Positions 11,482 to 22,720 of a DNA stretch of 64,000 nucleotides are shown here, one piece after another; within the stretch, counting starts at the first letter, position 1, and each line of letters opens with the position of its first letter. This DNA is from Ilyonectria destructans. Its lineage: Eukaryota > Ascomycota > Sordariomycetes > Hypocreales > Nectriaceae. The DNA lies in NCBI GenBank assembly GCA_020740775.1, contig JAHEWK010000007.1, positions 992,001 to 1,056,000 of the forward strand, written 5' to 3'. The translations under genes and the position numbers were made by a program. The notes under the pieces were generated by a model. The model was given only the letters and a program-made list of their open reading frames with translations, had not been told where the DNA came from and searched no databases.

Positions 11482-14400
11482 ATGGATCCGCTATCAATCG
11501 CTGCGAGCGCCGCGGGACTCGCTTCCGGCTGTGCAGGCATCATCGGTACTCTGTACACCTGGATAGATGACACCATCGACGTGGACGAGAATGTCTCTGG
11601 TTTGGTCGAAGAGGTCACGGCGCTCTCACGTGTGCTGGAGTCCGTCAGCAATGCCTCTATCAAGGCGCGGAAAGTAGTTGTTGCTGAGATCGACCCGGAC
11701 GGAAACCTGTGGATCAGCGTGAGGGATACGTTGGGAGATATCAGCAGCACTCTTGATAAGCTCAAGCTGCTACTCGCTGACGTCCAGAAGAGCAGCACCA
11801 GCGTCTTCAGTCGTGGGTTCCTCAGGAAGCCAACCAAGCAGATCAGATTCAGTCTGCGATTAAAGGATATTAACAATTTCAAGGAGCGTATAAAGTCTTA
11901 TAACACTGCCATGGCCAGTGCCCTTCAGATGATCAACGTGTACGTGATCCCCCGGACCGCTGTTGTGCTGCTACTGACAGTAAACGCCAGTTGCCTCTTG
12001 ATCCAGAACAACTCATCTCAAGAGTACGTCGTTCAGGTTCTTTCCAGCCTCAAATCCCAAGTCAGGCGAGTCGAATTTGCCCTGCAAGCCGGAAATCCAC
12101 TTGGCGCCGGCCCAGTTGAGGTGAGGGAGGAAAACGATCGCATCTCGCGAAACATGCGAAAACTCGTCCGCGTAGCCGAAGATTTCCATTCTAGTGCAAG
12201 CACCATCGTCATGGATGGACCCCGGTCAACAGTATACGGCGGCAGCATTATGGGAGACCCCTTGACAGACGAGCAAGTCTCAGGCATCCACAACTGGATA
12301 CCTCCGCCTATTGAGGAGGAACCCGTTACTGGGGATCATCCACAAAGTGACGGAACCTCAACCACAGCCGTTGAAGTAGGTCGCCTCTCTGATTCCGATG
12401 ACGACATCGACAAGGAGCTTGCCAGGAGGCTCGAAGAGCTCGCCATGACAAACCAAAAGGCTGGAGAGTATCAAAAGGCCGAGAACTTTTACCGCAGAGC
12501 GATTGATAGTGGAGAAACCAGCCACAGGTCTTCCCAAGACCTTGCAATGATGAAGACGAATCTAGCATACGTTTGCGTGCGCCAAGAAAAGTGGTCCGAG
12601 GCCAAGGAAATTGTTGATCCTTTGGCATTTGAGAAGAAAGTGCATGATGTACTGGTGTACCATAGTATACATGCTCTGGCCATGGTGTCAGCGAAGAATT
12701 CAGACCTTGACGCTGCTTATCGGTATGGCATGCGGGCGCTCTGGGGAAAGAGGAAAGTCATGGGCAAGTCACATCCGTCGTGTTGGGATACGTCGGCCCT
12801 GCTTTCAAGAATATGCTTCGCAAGGGGCGATGTTGTCGACGCGGAAGTCCATAAGAGTTTCATCCCCTCTTCGTCTTTCCAAGAAGGGCATCAGAGGAGT
12901 TCCATCTACTCTTCGTCTCGAGAACTTACAGATCTCGATGCTCTGGCGTACCTGGACCGCGCCGTGTTGACAGAACAAGCTGTCTCAGCACCGGTTGATG
13001 CCAGCGATGCCGGATCGTCAATTACGACTGGAACTCCCGACCCAGGATATATGCAGCGGCTTGGACCATGGAATCGACTTGTGCCTCCCACCTCAGCCGC
13101 AGCAATGATGCGACGCTTAGCGGCTCCCCAACTTAGACCGACCGAAGCGGGATCTGGCCAAACTTTGCCAGCACAACAAACACCGCCAGCGATGGCACCA
13201 GTTCCACCGCGCCCACCTCCTCCTTCAAACTTGCTCACTAGGATTTTGGGCAAGCAACAAGCTACTCAGAATTTAGCACAGAATCCGCCCCAGCAATTAC
13301 CTCAGTATTCAGGTTTAGCCGGTAGGATCAACGGCGATCAACAGCCTACTCAAAATTCACAACAGAACTTACCTGAACATTCAATCTTTCCTGGTAGAGT
13401 TATGCACGAGCAACAACATCTCCAGAATTCACCACTGTATCCCCCTCTGTCTCAGAATTGGGCTCAGCAGACATCTCTCCAGAACACACCCCAATATCTT
13501 CCAGCGACGAGTCCCGCCCAGCATCTGGCTCAAACCACACCTCAATACCCTCCAGCGACGAATCTAGCCCTAACTCAGTCTGAGAACATCCCGCAGTATG
13601 TATCTCCAAGACAGAGTTGGGTTAAAAACCCTCCTCCACAGCAGCAACCTGAGTATTTATCCTACACCAACTACACTGCACCACCGCAGCAATCGCCAGT
13701 TCCATCTCCAAGGTTTCAAAATATTTCAGAAACTCCTTCCAAGGCGCGCCTTGTTATTGGTGTTAGATTTGGGACTGTACATTCAGCTGTCGCCTTCGCC
13801 TTTGTTAACGGTATGGATGCTAGAGAAGATGTTATTACTGAATGGCCCGGCGCTGGGACGAAGACTGAACCCACGGTTGGTTTATAGAATCCTTCTACTG
13901 TTACAATTGTGAGTCTAATGCACCATAGGTTCCCTCCGTACTATATTACGACCAATACGAAAAGGTGGTTGGTTGGGGCCACGACATCGCAGACGCGCTG
14001 GCCCCTACCGGCTATCCGAAATCAGGAATACAAAAGGTCGAGTGGTTCAAATTATACCTGATGCTGGGGGGAAATCAATATGTGAATTCTAAAGACTTTC
14101 CTCCTCTTCCTATTGGCAAAGACGCTAGAGATATTTCGGCAGACTATCTCTTTCATCTCCGTCAAGCTATTCGGCAGGCCCTACAGAAAGAATTAGGTGA
14201 TGTCTTCAACCGGGAGGAAAGGAACATCCATTGGAGCTTTACAATCTCCGCAGTTTGCAACGAGAGTGGGAAGACCGCCCTTCGAACCGCAATTGAACGA
14301 GCTGGCTATCTCAGAGATGAGCGTGACCCACGCCTTTCATTCGTTACGCAGTCTGAGGCTGCGATCCTGTTCAGTTCCAGAACGGGACTCATAAATGTTA

Positions 14401-15144
14401 GGAAACACGATGCAATTCTTGTACTTGACTGCGGCAAGGGGACGGTGGATATGATGGCCCACGAGGTGGAGAACACGGATCCCTTAAGAGTGTCAGACCT
14501 TACTGCTTCATCTGGGGACAGCTGTGGGTAAGTCACTCCGATTACTCTTCCCAACATCAAATCTAACCTGTCTCTAGGTCGACCGCTTTAAATCGAAATT
14601 TCAGCGACCTTTTGCGGAAGAAACTCAGAAAGATGAGGCTACCCGAGGGATCAAAAACAGTCGGTCGTGTGTATGCCAAGGCAATCATGGACTTTGACAA
14701 ACGGATCAAGGATGATTTCCGCAATAACGGTCAAAAGTGGGCCGTCGATGTCGGCATCGAATCTGTGTGGCCGGAAGCAGATATTGACGAAGGATACATG
14801 GTTTTCACAAATGACGAGATTCAAAAATGCTTTGAGCCCGTCATCGGGCGCATCCTGGAGTTGATGAAGAATCAGGTCCTCGCGGTGCAAAGTCAATACA
14901 AGACCCTGGGGGTAAGGACTACTGAGGCATTCTCCTTGGGCATTACAACACTGACCAGGTGTATCGCATTTAGGCCGTTATCCTCATTGGCGAATTTGGG
15001 ATGTCCGAGTATCTATTTCAACAAGTTAAGATGCATGTACCCCCTACTTTCCAGGTCGATGTCCTTCGGCCGATGGACGCCAAGTCGGCTGTTGTTAAAG
15101 GGGTCATCATAGCGGGCATGTACAACCTTACTTGTGGAAAATGA
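11482..15144 (+). CDS. Helo-like STAND N-domain / TPR-like / HSP70-like fusion protein
   Basis: Exons 11482-13875, 13929-14527, 14578-14911 and 14974-15144 give 1165 residues. The three introns (53, 50 and 62 bp) are GT-AG and join the frames exactly; the first donor, GTTGGT, is weak. Residues 1 to about 190 begin MDPLSIAASAAGLASGCAGI, the typical start of the Helo-like N-terminal domain of fungal STAND proteins. Residues 309-450 form TPR-like helices (GEYQKAENFYRRAI). Residues 470-750 are Pro/Gln-rich and repetitive. From about 754 an HSPA12-type HSP70 ATPase fold follows: phosphate-1 VIGVRFGTVHS, phosphate-2 LVLDCGKGTVDMM (about 960) and adenosine motif VILIGEFGMSEYL (about 1111). All of this up to the start of the ATPase lies in one uninterrupted exon, so the fusion is not a splicing guess. 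Phosphate-1 has Arg where HSP70s have Asp. A 69-nt in-frame segment at 11938-12006 could be another intron. Function is inferred only: a recognition or signalling protein with an HSP70 module. Confidence 0.82.
13240..13660 (+). repeat. degenerate Pro/Gln-rich coding repeats in the fusion gene
   Basis: The linker between the TPR-like and HSP70-like parts repeats a loose unit of about 20-28 residues. Each unit has a QQ-x-TQN or QNTPQY core followed by a Tyr/Pro ending. The copies are diverged. This looks like a flexible, disordered spacer. Confidence 0.6.
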
Positions 15145-16929
15145 GCGAGGCCGGGGTTATCGGAAACTAGTAATGAGGAATACATGACTCTTCCTTATGC
15201 TTCCAGTATTCTGTGAGGAAGAAGTGAGGACATGATCGTCCTCCTTCGTGTATGGGTGTGCTGTTCGCCGGCACCTAAGTAGCACTCACGACAAGAAAGA
15301 AAACGGCGAAATATCACACAGTTCAATAAATGTTTTTAGGTCGTAATTGTATGGCGGGAAAATCTTTAAGGCGTGAAGTGGGGTCGCGGAAGGTCAAGTA
15401 TATAAAGCAAGGTACAATCACGCTTCCCCAGGAATGCATTTCCCACTCAAGGGTTTAAAGTTCTGGACTTTGTTCTTAAATTTATTCCGGGTAGTATAAG
15501 ATGTGATTCACCTATTTTCTCTTGTCAGGCTATAATGGTTTTTGCATTCAAGACTTCCTACCTATTTTCTCTTCCTTCTCACCCCGTCGTGATTGCGGCC
15601 TCGGTCAAGGAATTGGCAAAGGGCCTGGCAGAGCTTGACTGTGGCGTAGATGATCCCTACGAGTTTGAGGATAAGTCGGACGGTCTGATAAGTCTCGTTA
15701 TGTTAGGGCTTGCCCTAAGGAGTACCCTTGACTGCGCACTATCAACAACCAGATTTGTTGCAAGATGAAGAAGTTCTGCAAGAAAGAGTGCTGTACGAAC
15801 GATTCAAATTACTGTCAAGGGTCAGTGTTACACGTGACTGCACGAGAGCGCAGTCTTGTCTAGTCAACGGTAGGAAATTCATCTTGTCTTGGCTTATCTC
15901 ATGACGGACTACCGACCTTGGTAGAGACCAAGTTGATATCCAAGTATCGGATCAGACGATGTTCCTCATCGTTAGCCCACCAATCGGGCCGACATCGTGC
16001 GGAAGAAAAGGAATGACGTGTGGGTTCCTGAAATGATTTAATGAAACACCCTGTTACTGCAAACATATCAATTCTGTGCTTTTCATCAAACCAGTACGAG
16101 TCACTGTCTCTCTTCTACTTCAACTACTGAGACAACGCCAAAGCTTAGTCCCGAACTCCACCACGAGGCCGATCTCCACTCTTAAGCACCAAAGGTCAAA
16201 ATTAGATGCAAAAAAGGCCCAAAAAAAACATACAACAGCGAGGATTCCCCGGTCGTCACCGACCCGAGTACTAATTCGCCGCTTCTTAGCTTGACTAAGG
16301 GAGAGCGGACGGGATCCCGTATTTTCTAAGAGCTATGGTCGTATGTGCTGGTACCAGTTCCGCACGAGATCATATACACTCAATGTGGATCTGTGTAGAC
16401 AGATGCAAAGTGAAAACTGAAGAAAAAACACAAAGAAAGCGTATTGTATCTAGCAGATGGAAATTATCTTAGGTGTGAGAAGCTCTTGCCATTCCTCCTA
16501 TCGAATAGAGGGTCTTTGGTCAGTCTTATAGTTGAAGATGACCTCGGATGACCTGGGACAGCCGAGACGCTCCGGATGCTTCGGGGTCTTTAGCTTTAGC
16601 TAGCTATTGACTTGATCAGATAAAAAGCTAGGTCTAGGATAAAAAGGGTGATGTGGGAAATAGTGATGGACGCTTATGATGAAGGAAGAAAGCTTCAGTG
16701 GTGTCATACTGCAGAAACCCGATATCCCGATATATGTGATAGTAAGCCATCTGATGTCCGTACAACCGTGACACTGGAAACGTCTGCGACAATTGAAAGA
16801 ATCCTCGTAACTGTAAGGATGCGTGCCACCAGCCAGAAAACTAGGCTAACAGGTATGCAAGGAGGAGCTTGAGCGCAACAGCCGTACTATCGGACACCCC
16901 TGGACTTCACCAGCAGAGACTAACCGGCT
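15145..16929. other. intergenic, no confident gene
   Basis: Short ORFs only. One at 15535-15768 (77 residues) has coding-like composition but no family match. It could be a fragment of a larger decayed gene. Confidence 0.35.
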
Positions 16930-17612
16930 TTGAACCTTGTGTGGCAGTACTACAACGAGCTGGCCCGCAAGATCTTTTTCTCGCCCTTCTCACGCCGAGT
17001 ACAAAGCAGTCTATTGTATAGGATCCCCGGCGACATCTTTTTGCGGATGGAATTCAAGCTAGAGCTTGTCGGCGTCGTTTTCATCCTCGCCTATAGCGGA
17101 GTCTCCCTCATCGCATGGAACTTTAACTTTCCGAACACAGCTGAACTCATCCTTTGGCGCGTTTCTAGCATCTATATGATAACGTATGGGTACTTGGCGC
17201 CCTCTGGATGGAGCTGGCGATGTGGATATTCGTGCCGCAAAGCAGAGCTGCGGAAGGGCTTCTGCCGAGCGCATTAGAGGAGTCTTCATCCGAGCATCCA
17301 TTTCGAAGGTTGCATCAATATCTCCAAGACTGGTGGAAGAATTACAAGCGGAGGACCCGCAGTCGCCACATCCTAGTCGCAGATCGAGACCGCTTGGTCG
17401 AACTTGGGGCGACTGGCAACAAGGCCTCGGGCTTTTTTTCCCAGGTCGCATAACATCTCGCCTGACAAGGACCCGTATTTGCGGGTACAGATTGGCTTTC
17501 TGATCGTCACATCCACCTCTGCGTCTTCTACTGCATCTTTCCAGCGTACATTCTCATCGAGGATGTAATCGGACTGAGATCGCTTCCGAAAAGTGAGTGT
17601 CAGACAGAGAGC
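16930..17612 (+). pseudogene. decayed C-terminal part of a polytopic membrane protein gene
   Basis: The first block (16930 to about 17190) reads a hydrophobic segment ending in GVSLIAWNFNFPNTAELILW, which matches the 'AWNF-FP-E-LWR' pattern of uncharacterised fungal multi-spanning membrane proteins. The frame then shifts by one base near 17187. The continuation VWVLGALWMELAMW leads into a charged loop (to 17453). After in-frame TAA and TGA codons, the same frame resumes with FYCIFPAYILIEDVIGLRSL, the usual final helix and LRSLP ending. One frameshift and two stops make an intact product unlikely. The first half of the gene was not found upstream. Function unknown. Confidence 0.5.
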
Positions 17613-18415
17613 TGGACCACATTTGTTCTACATATTTAGACTAGAGGACAAAGCTTTTGCCACATTGCTGTGAGTTATGATATTGAAAGACTTTTTGTAT
17701 ACAAGCGCCATTCATAGGGAGATGGATGTATGATGGCACGAAAAAATTGATAGATAAAGACGATGCATGGTTGCTAATGGGAGAAGAGGGCACGGTAGCA
17801 TTGTTCAGTCTCGTCTTGACCTAATTTTTAATGCCGGAAAATTCCACATCAACTTCAAGGATCAGTGGTATTGCCAGATACCACTTCATTGGGCTATCGG
17901 GCAAAGATTAGGACCAGGTCAAGGAAACCTCTTGGGGCTGGATGCGGCTGATGAGGCAAAAGACAGCGAATAGAGCCGTACATCGTCAATGTTGAAATTG
18001 GGCAATGTAACCACTGTGGTTTGAGAGGAAATAGGAAGTCAGGGCACGGACAGAATTGGGTGTACAACCATACTTACACTGTGTAGAATTCTTTACCGAA
18101 GCTCCTTTTGTCTCGCCGATGATAAATAGAATAGATCTTGTTTGAAAGATGTTGAATTTCAAGTCAGAACTCAGAAGTGGGAGTGCACACATGGTTTTGG
18201 CCTAAGACTGGTTTATTGTGACATGTGTAGGATCACTGCATTGACCGGGACATGATTCTTCCATAATGCATATTGCTTGCAGTTGCAGGCCTCACGTGAT
18301 CCTGGTTTGCCAGGGTTTAGAATGGTAGCAAACGGGCTGCAGCTTATGAGGCTGACGCCAGACTCTGCCATCAACAACTAAGCAGCGGCTTCACCATAGC
18401 ATTGCCTTACCAAAT
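17613..18415. other. intergenic, no gene recognised
   Basis: Short ORFs on both strands without recognisable motifs. The right end is the likely promoter of the HET gene. Confidence 0.4.
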
Positions 18416-20761
18416 ATGCCTTCAAGCCTTTGTGACAGATGCCATGAGATATTCTCAACCAAGTGGGAACCATTCTCATGGCTCGGTCTCCACGACCCTT
18501 CGATCCCTCCAGGTTGGCGGCGAAACTTGACGCGTGTTTGGCGGCATAGCCCTAGCTTCGTCTACCGAGGCACTCTGTCGAACCTGAGTCCGATGGACTG
18601 CCCGATGTGCGAGATTATCATCCGACATCTGTTAGACATGTCCCGCACAAGAGGGCGTGGTAGGTATGCCGTCTCCAACGTCCGCAGTCGCGGCGTAAGA
18701 GATGGATCGAGTTATGTCGAACGACTCTGGAACTTCTTGATGAGCTTTCGGCACTACAATGGCTCTGAGTTCAGATTAATTTTCGCGTATGATGCAGCAT
18801 CGCAGCACGTCAAGACCGTGGATCTTCACACTGGTATTCTGCCAGCTATCATCTTCAAGCTATATGCTGATCATGGTGAGTCCTCGTAAGCTTTTTGATT
18901 CGGCCTCTACTAACTTCGCATTAAAGATTCCCCTGCTGCTGCTTTCATTCCTCGAAGACCAAATCTTTGGGATACCTCATCCGACGCGACAATCGCATTG
19001 ATTCGTCAATGGATTTCTACCTGCGATAAGAACCATAACTGTAGAACCCTAAGCGCAACTCCCAGGGCCCCTAAGAGAGTCCTCGACCTCCGTGGTGGCT
19101 CCCTTGGATCCGACATTAAACTTATTGACACGAGATTGATAAGTGGATTTCCTCGCTACGCGGCACTGAGCTACTGTTGGGGCAATCCAGAGGAACACCG
19201 TCAGCTCAAGACCCTGAAATCGAGTGTCGCGGATTACCAGCTTCGGATCGAGTCTTCTAGTCTCCCTAAGACTATTTGTGATGCCGTCATCTTCTGTCGC
19301 AAGTTGGATATTCCCTACCTTTGGGTTGATGCTATGTGCATCATTCAGGATGATGATGCCGATAAGCTCTCAGAAATTGAGGCTATGGGTCATATATATG
19401 CCAACGACTACCTGACCATCGCTGCTACCAGTGCTAGTGGCTCAGATAGTGGATTCCTGCAACCCAGGCAGAATTCGTGTTTCTTGGCACCATTTCCTGT
19501 GCCTCTCGGAGGAGTTATGGATTTGAAATGGAACTGGCATGGTCGCGGGTTTCTCAATCATACTAATGACGTGACCCAGTGGGACGGGAAGCACAGGAAC
19601 GCGAAGAATTTGGAGTCTTGGCATTCGAGAGGCTGGACCTTCCAAGAAATCATGCTTTCAAGGCGTACAGTACTATTGTCGGTTTTCCAGCCATACTGGA
19701 TCTGCCAGGATTCACTCCAAGCTGGAGGCGAACCTTCTCCTGAAGAGTACATCTCGGCTGTTGGACTTGATAAAAGCATCAAGGGAATGGCATCTAACGA
19801 ATCAAGCATGACTGCGGGGTCCGTTATCAACTCGGACTACAAGTGGCCCTGGATTGCGGAAAATTACTCAGCAAGGGTACTATCTGTGCTGGACGACAAA
19901 CCGCTTGCCATACACTCGATAAGGGAGCAAAATGTCCAACAGAATGGGACTTACATAGCTGGTGTATGAACTGCTCATGTCGCCGTGGACCTTCTTTGGA
20001 GTACTATTCGCTGTCATCCCCGTTCCTCAGAGGAACTGCAAAGGTTCGGCTCTTTGTACGAACAGGGGAGGATAACGAACCTTCCATCGTGGTCCTGGCT
20101 TTCTTTTGACGGGATTGTTCGCTTTGAGGCGGTGTGGCATGCCCTGTATACTGGCAAGATCAATCACTTTGGCGAAATCAACATTCACATTACGATCTTG
20201 GAAACACCGGGAGTTGACGTGTTCGGAAGATTAGAAAGCGGGTGCTTCAATATCAGAGGTCCTATGAAGCGGGTGCTCGCTGTTCCGATCAAGGGACCTA
20301 GTTGGGAGAAGCGACCCCAAAGAGTATCGTGCTACGATATAGATATATGGGATGATGCGGCGAAGTCATACCGTGATGCAAAGCCGGAAGCTTTCGCTGC
20401 TGCAAGTAGGATCGGAGAAGTCGTGTTTGATAACTTCAAGGACGGACCACCGTTGAGCGTAAGCAACCTCAGTTTGCGCACGGATTGGAGTTTTGCAGAA
20501 GACTACGAAGCGGCGCCAAGGATCTTGGACTGCCTGGTCGTTGCGACTGTTGGGAACAGACAAGACCATCGAAGTCTGGCTACCAATTCTCGAAAATATT
20601 CGATGATGACCCGAGGAAGCGAAGTGACATACGGCCTTCTGCTGGAAGTCGTTTCTGGATCTGGTGAACAGAAATACAGCAGAGTAGGGCTTTTTAGAGG
20701 CGATGAGGGACGGAGCTTTTATTTTGATGATGCGGATGAGATAGACTTTAGTTTCGTCTAG
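18416..20761 (+). CDS. HET domain protein with an in-frame stop or an alternative intron
   Basis: Exon 1 is 18416-18875. A GT-AG intron (18876-18926) joins it in frame to 18927 onward. The N-terminus has a paired-Cys motif (CDRCHEIF ... CPMC). The HET core is clear: FPRYAALSYCWGNPEEH, LPKTICDAVIFCRKLDIPYL, WVDAMCIIQDDDADK and IYANDYLTIAATSA, with the conserved RGWTFQEIMLSRR further on. HET proteins trigger heterokaryon-incompatibility cell death. After GTYIAGV a TGA at 19967-19969 interrupts the frame, yet the same frame continues with DLLWSTIRCHPRSSEE and NLPSWSWLSFDG, both conserved HET C-terminal features, to the stop at 20759-20761. A 69-bp GT-AG intron (19962-20030) would avoid the stop but delete the conserved DLLW segment. 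It is therefore either a recent pseudogene or spliced unusually. Confidence 0.75.
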
Positions 20762-21627
20762 TTGGAGGATGAACTCATACAGAAGTTTGGGGGCAGCCCT
20801 TTGGCAGCGCACGAAGACTTCGCAGATCTATGAGAGCGTTACATGTGCGACATCTTGGAAGTACGATTTTATTTTGCGTGTCCAAGAGAGAACCCGTCCA
20901 TCTACATGATTAGTCCGACACGTCAATATCTAGGATTTCCCTCTCGGAAGGTTATGATATAAGATGTGCTCTGAGTGCTACGCGAAGAAAGTAGCAATGA
21001 TGCAGGGTTCACGTCGTAAAATAATAAATATCTATTGATATACTGGAAGTATCTCTATGCTTACCTATTGAGATCTTAGTTGCAGGGAGACTGAGGTGGA
21101 AGGTATTTAATCAGAGATACAGAAATTGGGATAAAAGCTGCAATAACTAGAGCTGGACGACGAAGGGGTAGTACGAGATGAATGGTAGGAAGAATTTTAA
21201 ATCGACTGCGGGGGTCTTTGGTGCTTATAAGTCTTAAGCTCGGGCGGGAGACAGGAGTGGGGTTTCCATAAATGTACCTCGCCAAGAGGCCGGGGGCATT
21301 GGAAGAGCAAAGGCAGATAGCTCTTCACTTGACGATTTGATACAACCTTGAAGTGAGCATGATTTTCTAAAAGCTAACCCAGTAGTTACAAGATCGGAAA
21401 CGAAGTACGTCGAAGGTATGTAGTACGAGTCTTGCGTGTCGGCCCCAAGTGACTGGCATAACCTCCCTCTCAGCCAAACGAACGGCTTCATCTCGATCGT
21501 CTAAGAACGAGTAGCTTCACGATGAGTTAATCTGAGTGAAGTGGAAGTATTTGGCTCTCAAAATCAATTTAATCTGCTCCCTTTGTTCTCGCCAATGTGT
21601 AGCTACTGTTCGGTGGGCTTCTTCATT
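20762..21627. other. intergenic, no gene recognised
   Basis: Only short ORFs. It separates convergent coding regions: the HET gene (plus) and the NLR remnant (minus). Confidence 0.4.
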
Positions 21628-22720
21628 TCAAGAAACCCATGAAGTTATCCACGAAAATACAGATTGTTTACTTCGAATCTGCTCGATGAGCTGTTTGATT
21701 TGTCCCGTCTGATATGTTGACAAGCCGAGTCTGTCTACGATATCCGCAATGTCGACAACTGTACCGTCATCAAACTTAAGAGAGCAGGGCGCCTTTGCAC
21801 CATGTGATATCATCAGCTGAATGGTTGCCCCAATGTCCTCGACATTGTTATCAATGTCAACTCCACTTCCCGCATGTTGGAAACAAGCCTCCAAGAAGAG
21901 CTCCCAGATAGTCTTCCCGTCATAGACATAGACACCGTGATTCGGGTCTGCCTTGAAATCCAACAGCAGTTTCACAATGAGTACTTCGGGGCCTTTTTCT
22001 AGATTGAGAACTCTCAGTGGGGTAACCATAGTCGGGCGAAGTGCGTAATCAAGCAGAGGCCGGCCGCGCTTTTGTTGGAGCTGTGTTAAATTTTGACGAA
22101 GCCGCTCTTCGACATACATGAACAACCTGCCTTGTATAGCGCTAGCAAGAAATGTCTTTTGTCCATACTCTTGGAACATTCCTTTTGGTGAATCCTTCAA
22201 ATTCGTCCAGTGGAAGCCGAACTGCTTCAATCGTTCCGAGTTCGACCTGTCTAGCTCATCTAGAATGTTGAAGGTTTCGGTAGGGCGAGATTGATCTTCA
22301 TGATTCTCTCCATCCTGTGAAGACTGTAGGCAGCTCTTCTCGATTTGCCAAGCATAATACATTAAGCTGTCCGCAAGATTGAAGATGTGGTTGAAGACTT
22401 CAGAATGGGAGTTGTTGACATCAAGAGTCTTGCTCAGAGCTAGCATGATCTTGCAGAGAGACAAATGTGGATTGAATTGGCGAGTGGCCCTTTGCCCGAT
22501 AATCTCATCGATGACGTTGGTATCCAGGAAGAAACATCTGACGGTTCGATGCAAAAAGTCAACTTGGAAACTGAGTAACCCCACTTCCCCGGCTTCATCA
22601 TGGGCATACAGCAAGTCCCGACAACGGGCATTGAGACGTTTTTTCAATCTCTGACAAATTATCGCGATTGTTTTGCTGTTAGATGAGACGAATCTGGAGG
22701 CCTGCCCCCCCGGCTTTATC
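21628..22720 (-). pseudogene. C-terminal remnant of a NACHT-type NLR
   Basis: A 339-residue open segment (22647-21628) begins KKRLNARCRDLL and continues VDFLHRTVRCFF and FNPHLSLCKIMLALSKTL. These blocks normally follow the NACHT domain in fungal STAND proteins, just before the C-terminal ankyrin-like region. Later parts (EVLIVKLLLDFKADPNHG, LMISHGAKAP) are degenerate ankyrin helices. No Walker A or B motif is found upstream on this strand. Reading the frame backwards it stays open only to about 22720, next to a run of seven Gs, with no start codon of its own, so the first two thirds of the gene are missing or unrecognisable. I call it a truncated NLR; a short expressed protein cannot be excluded. 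Confidence 0.6.

Noticed and set aside
11938..12006. Hydrophobic segment VIPRTAVVLLLTVNA as a membrane helix
   Set aside because: It is bounded by GTGTAC and a pyrimidine-poor CAG, is 69 nt long (three-fold), and more likely is an in-frame intron in a soluble helical domain.
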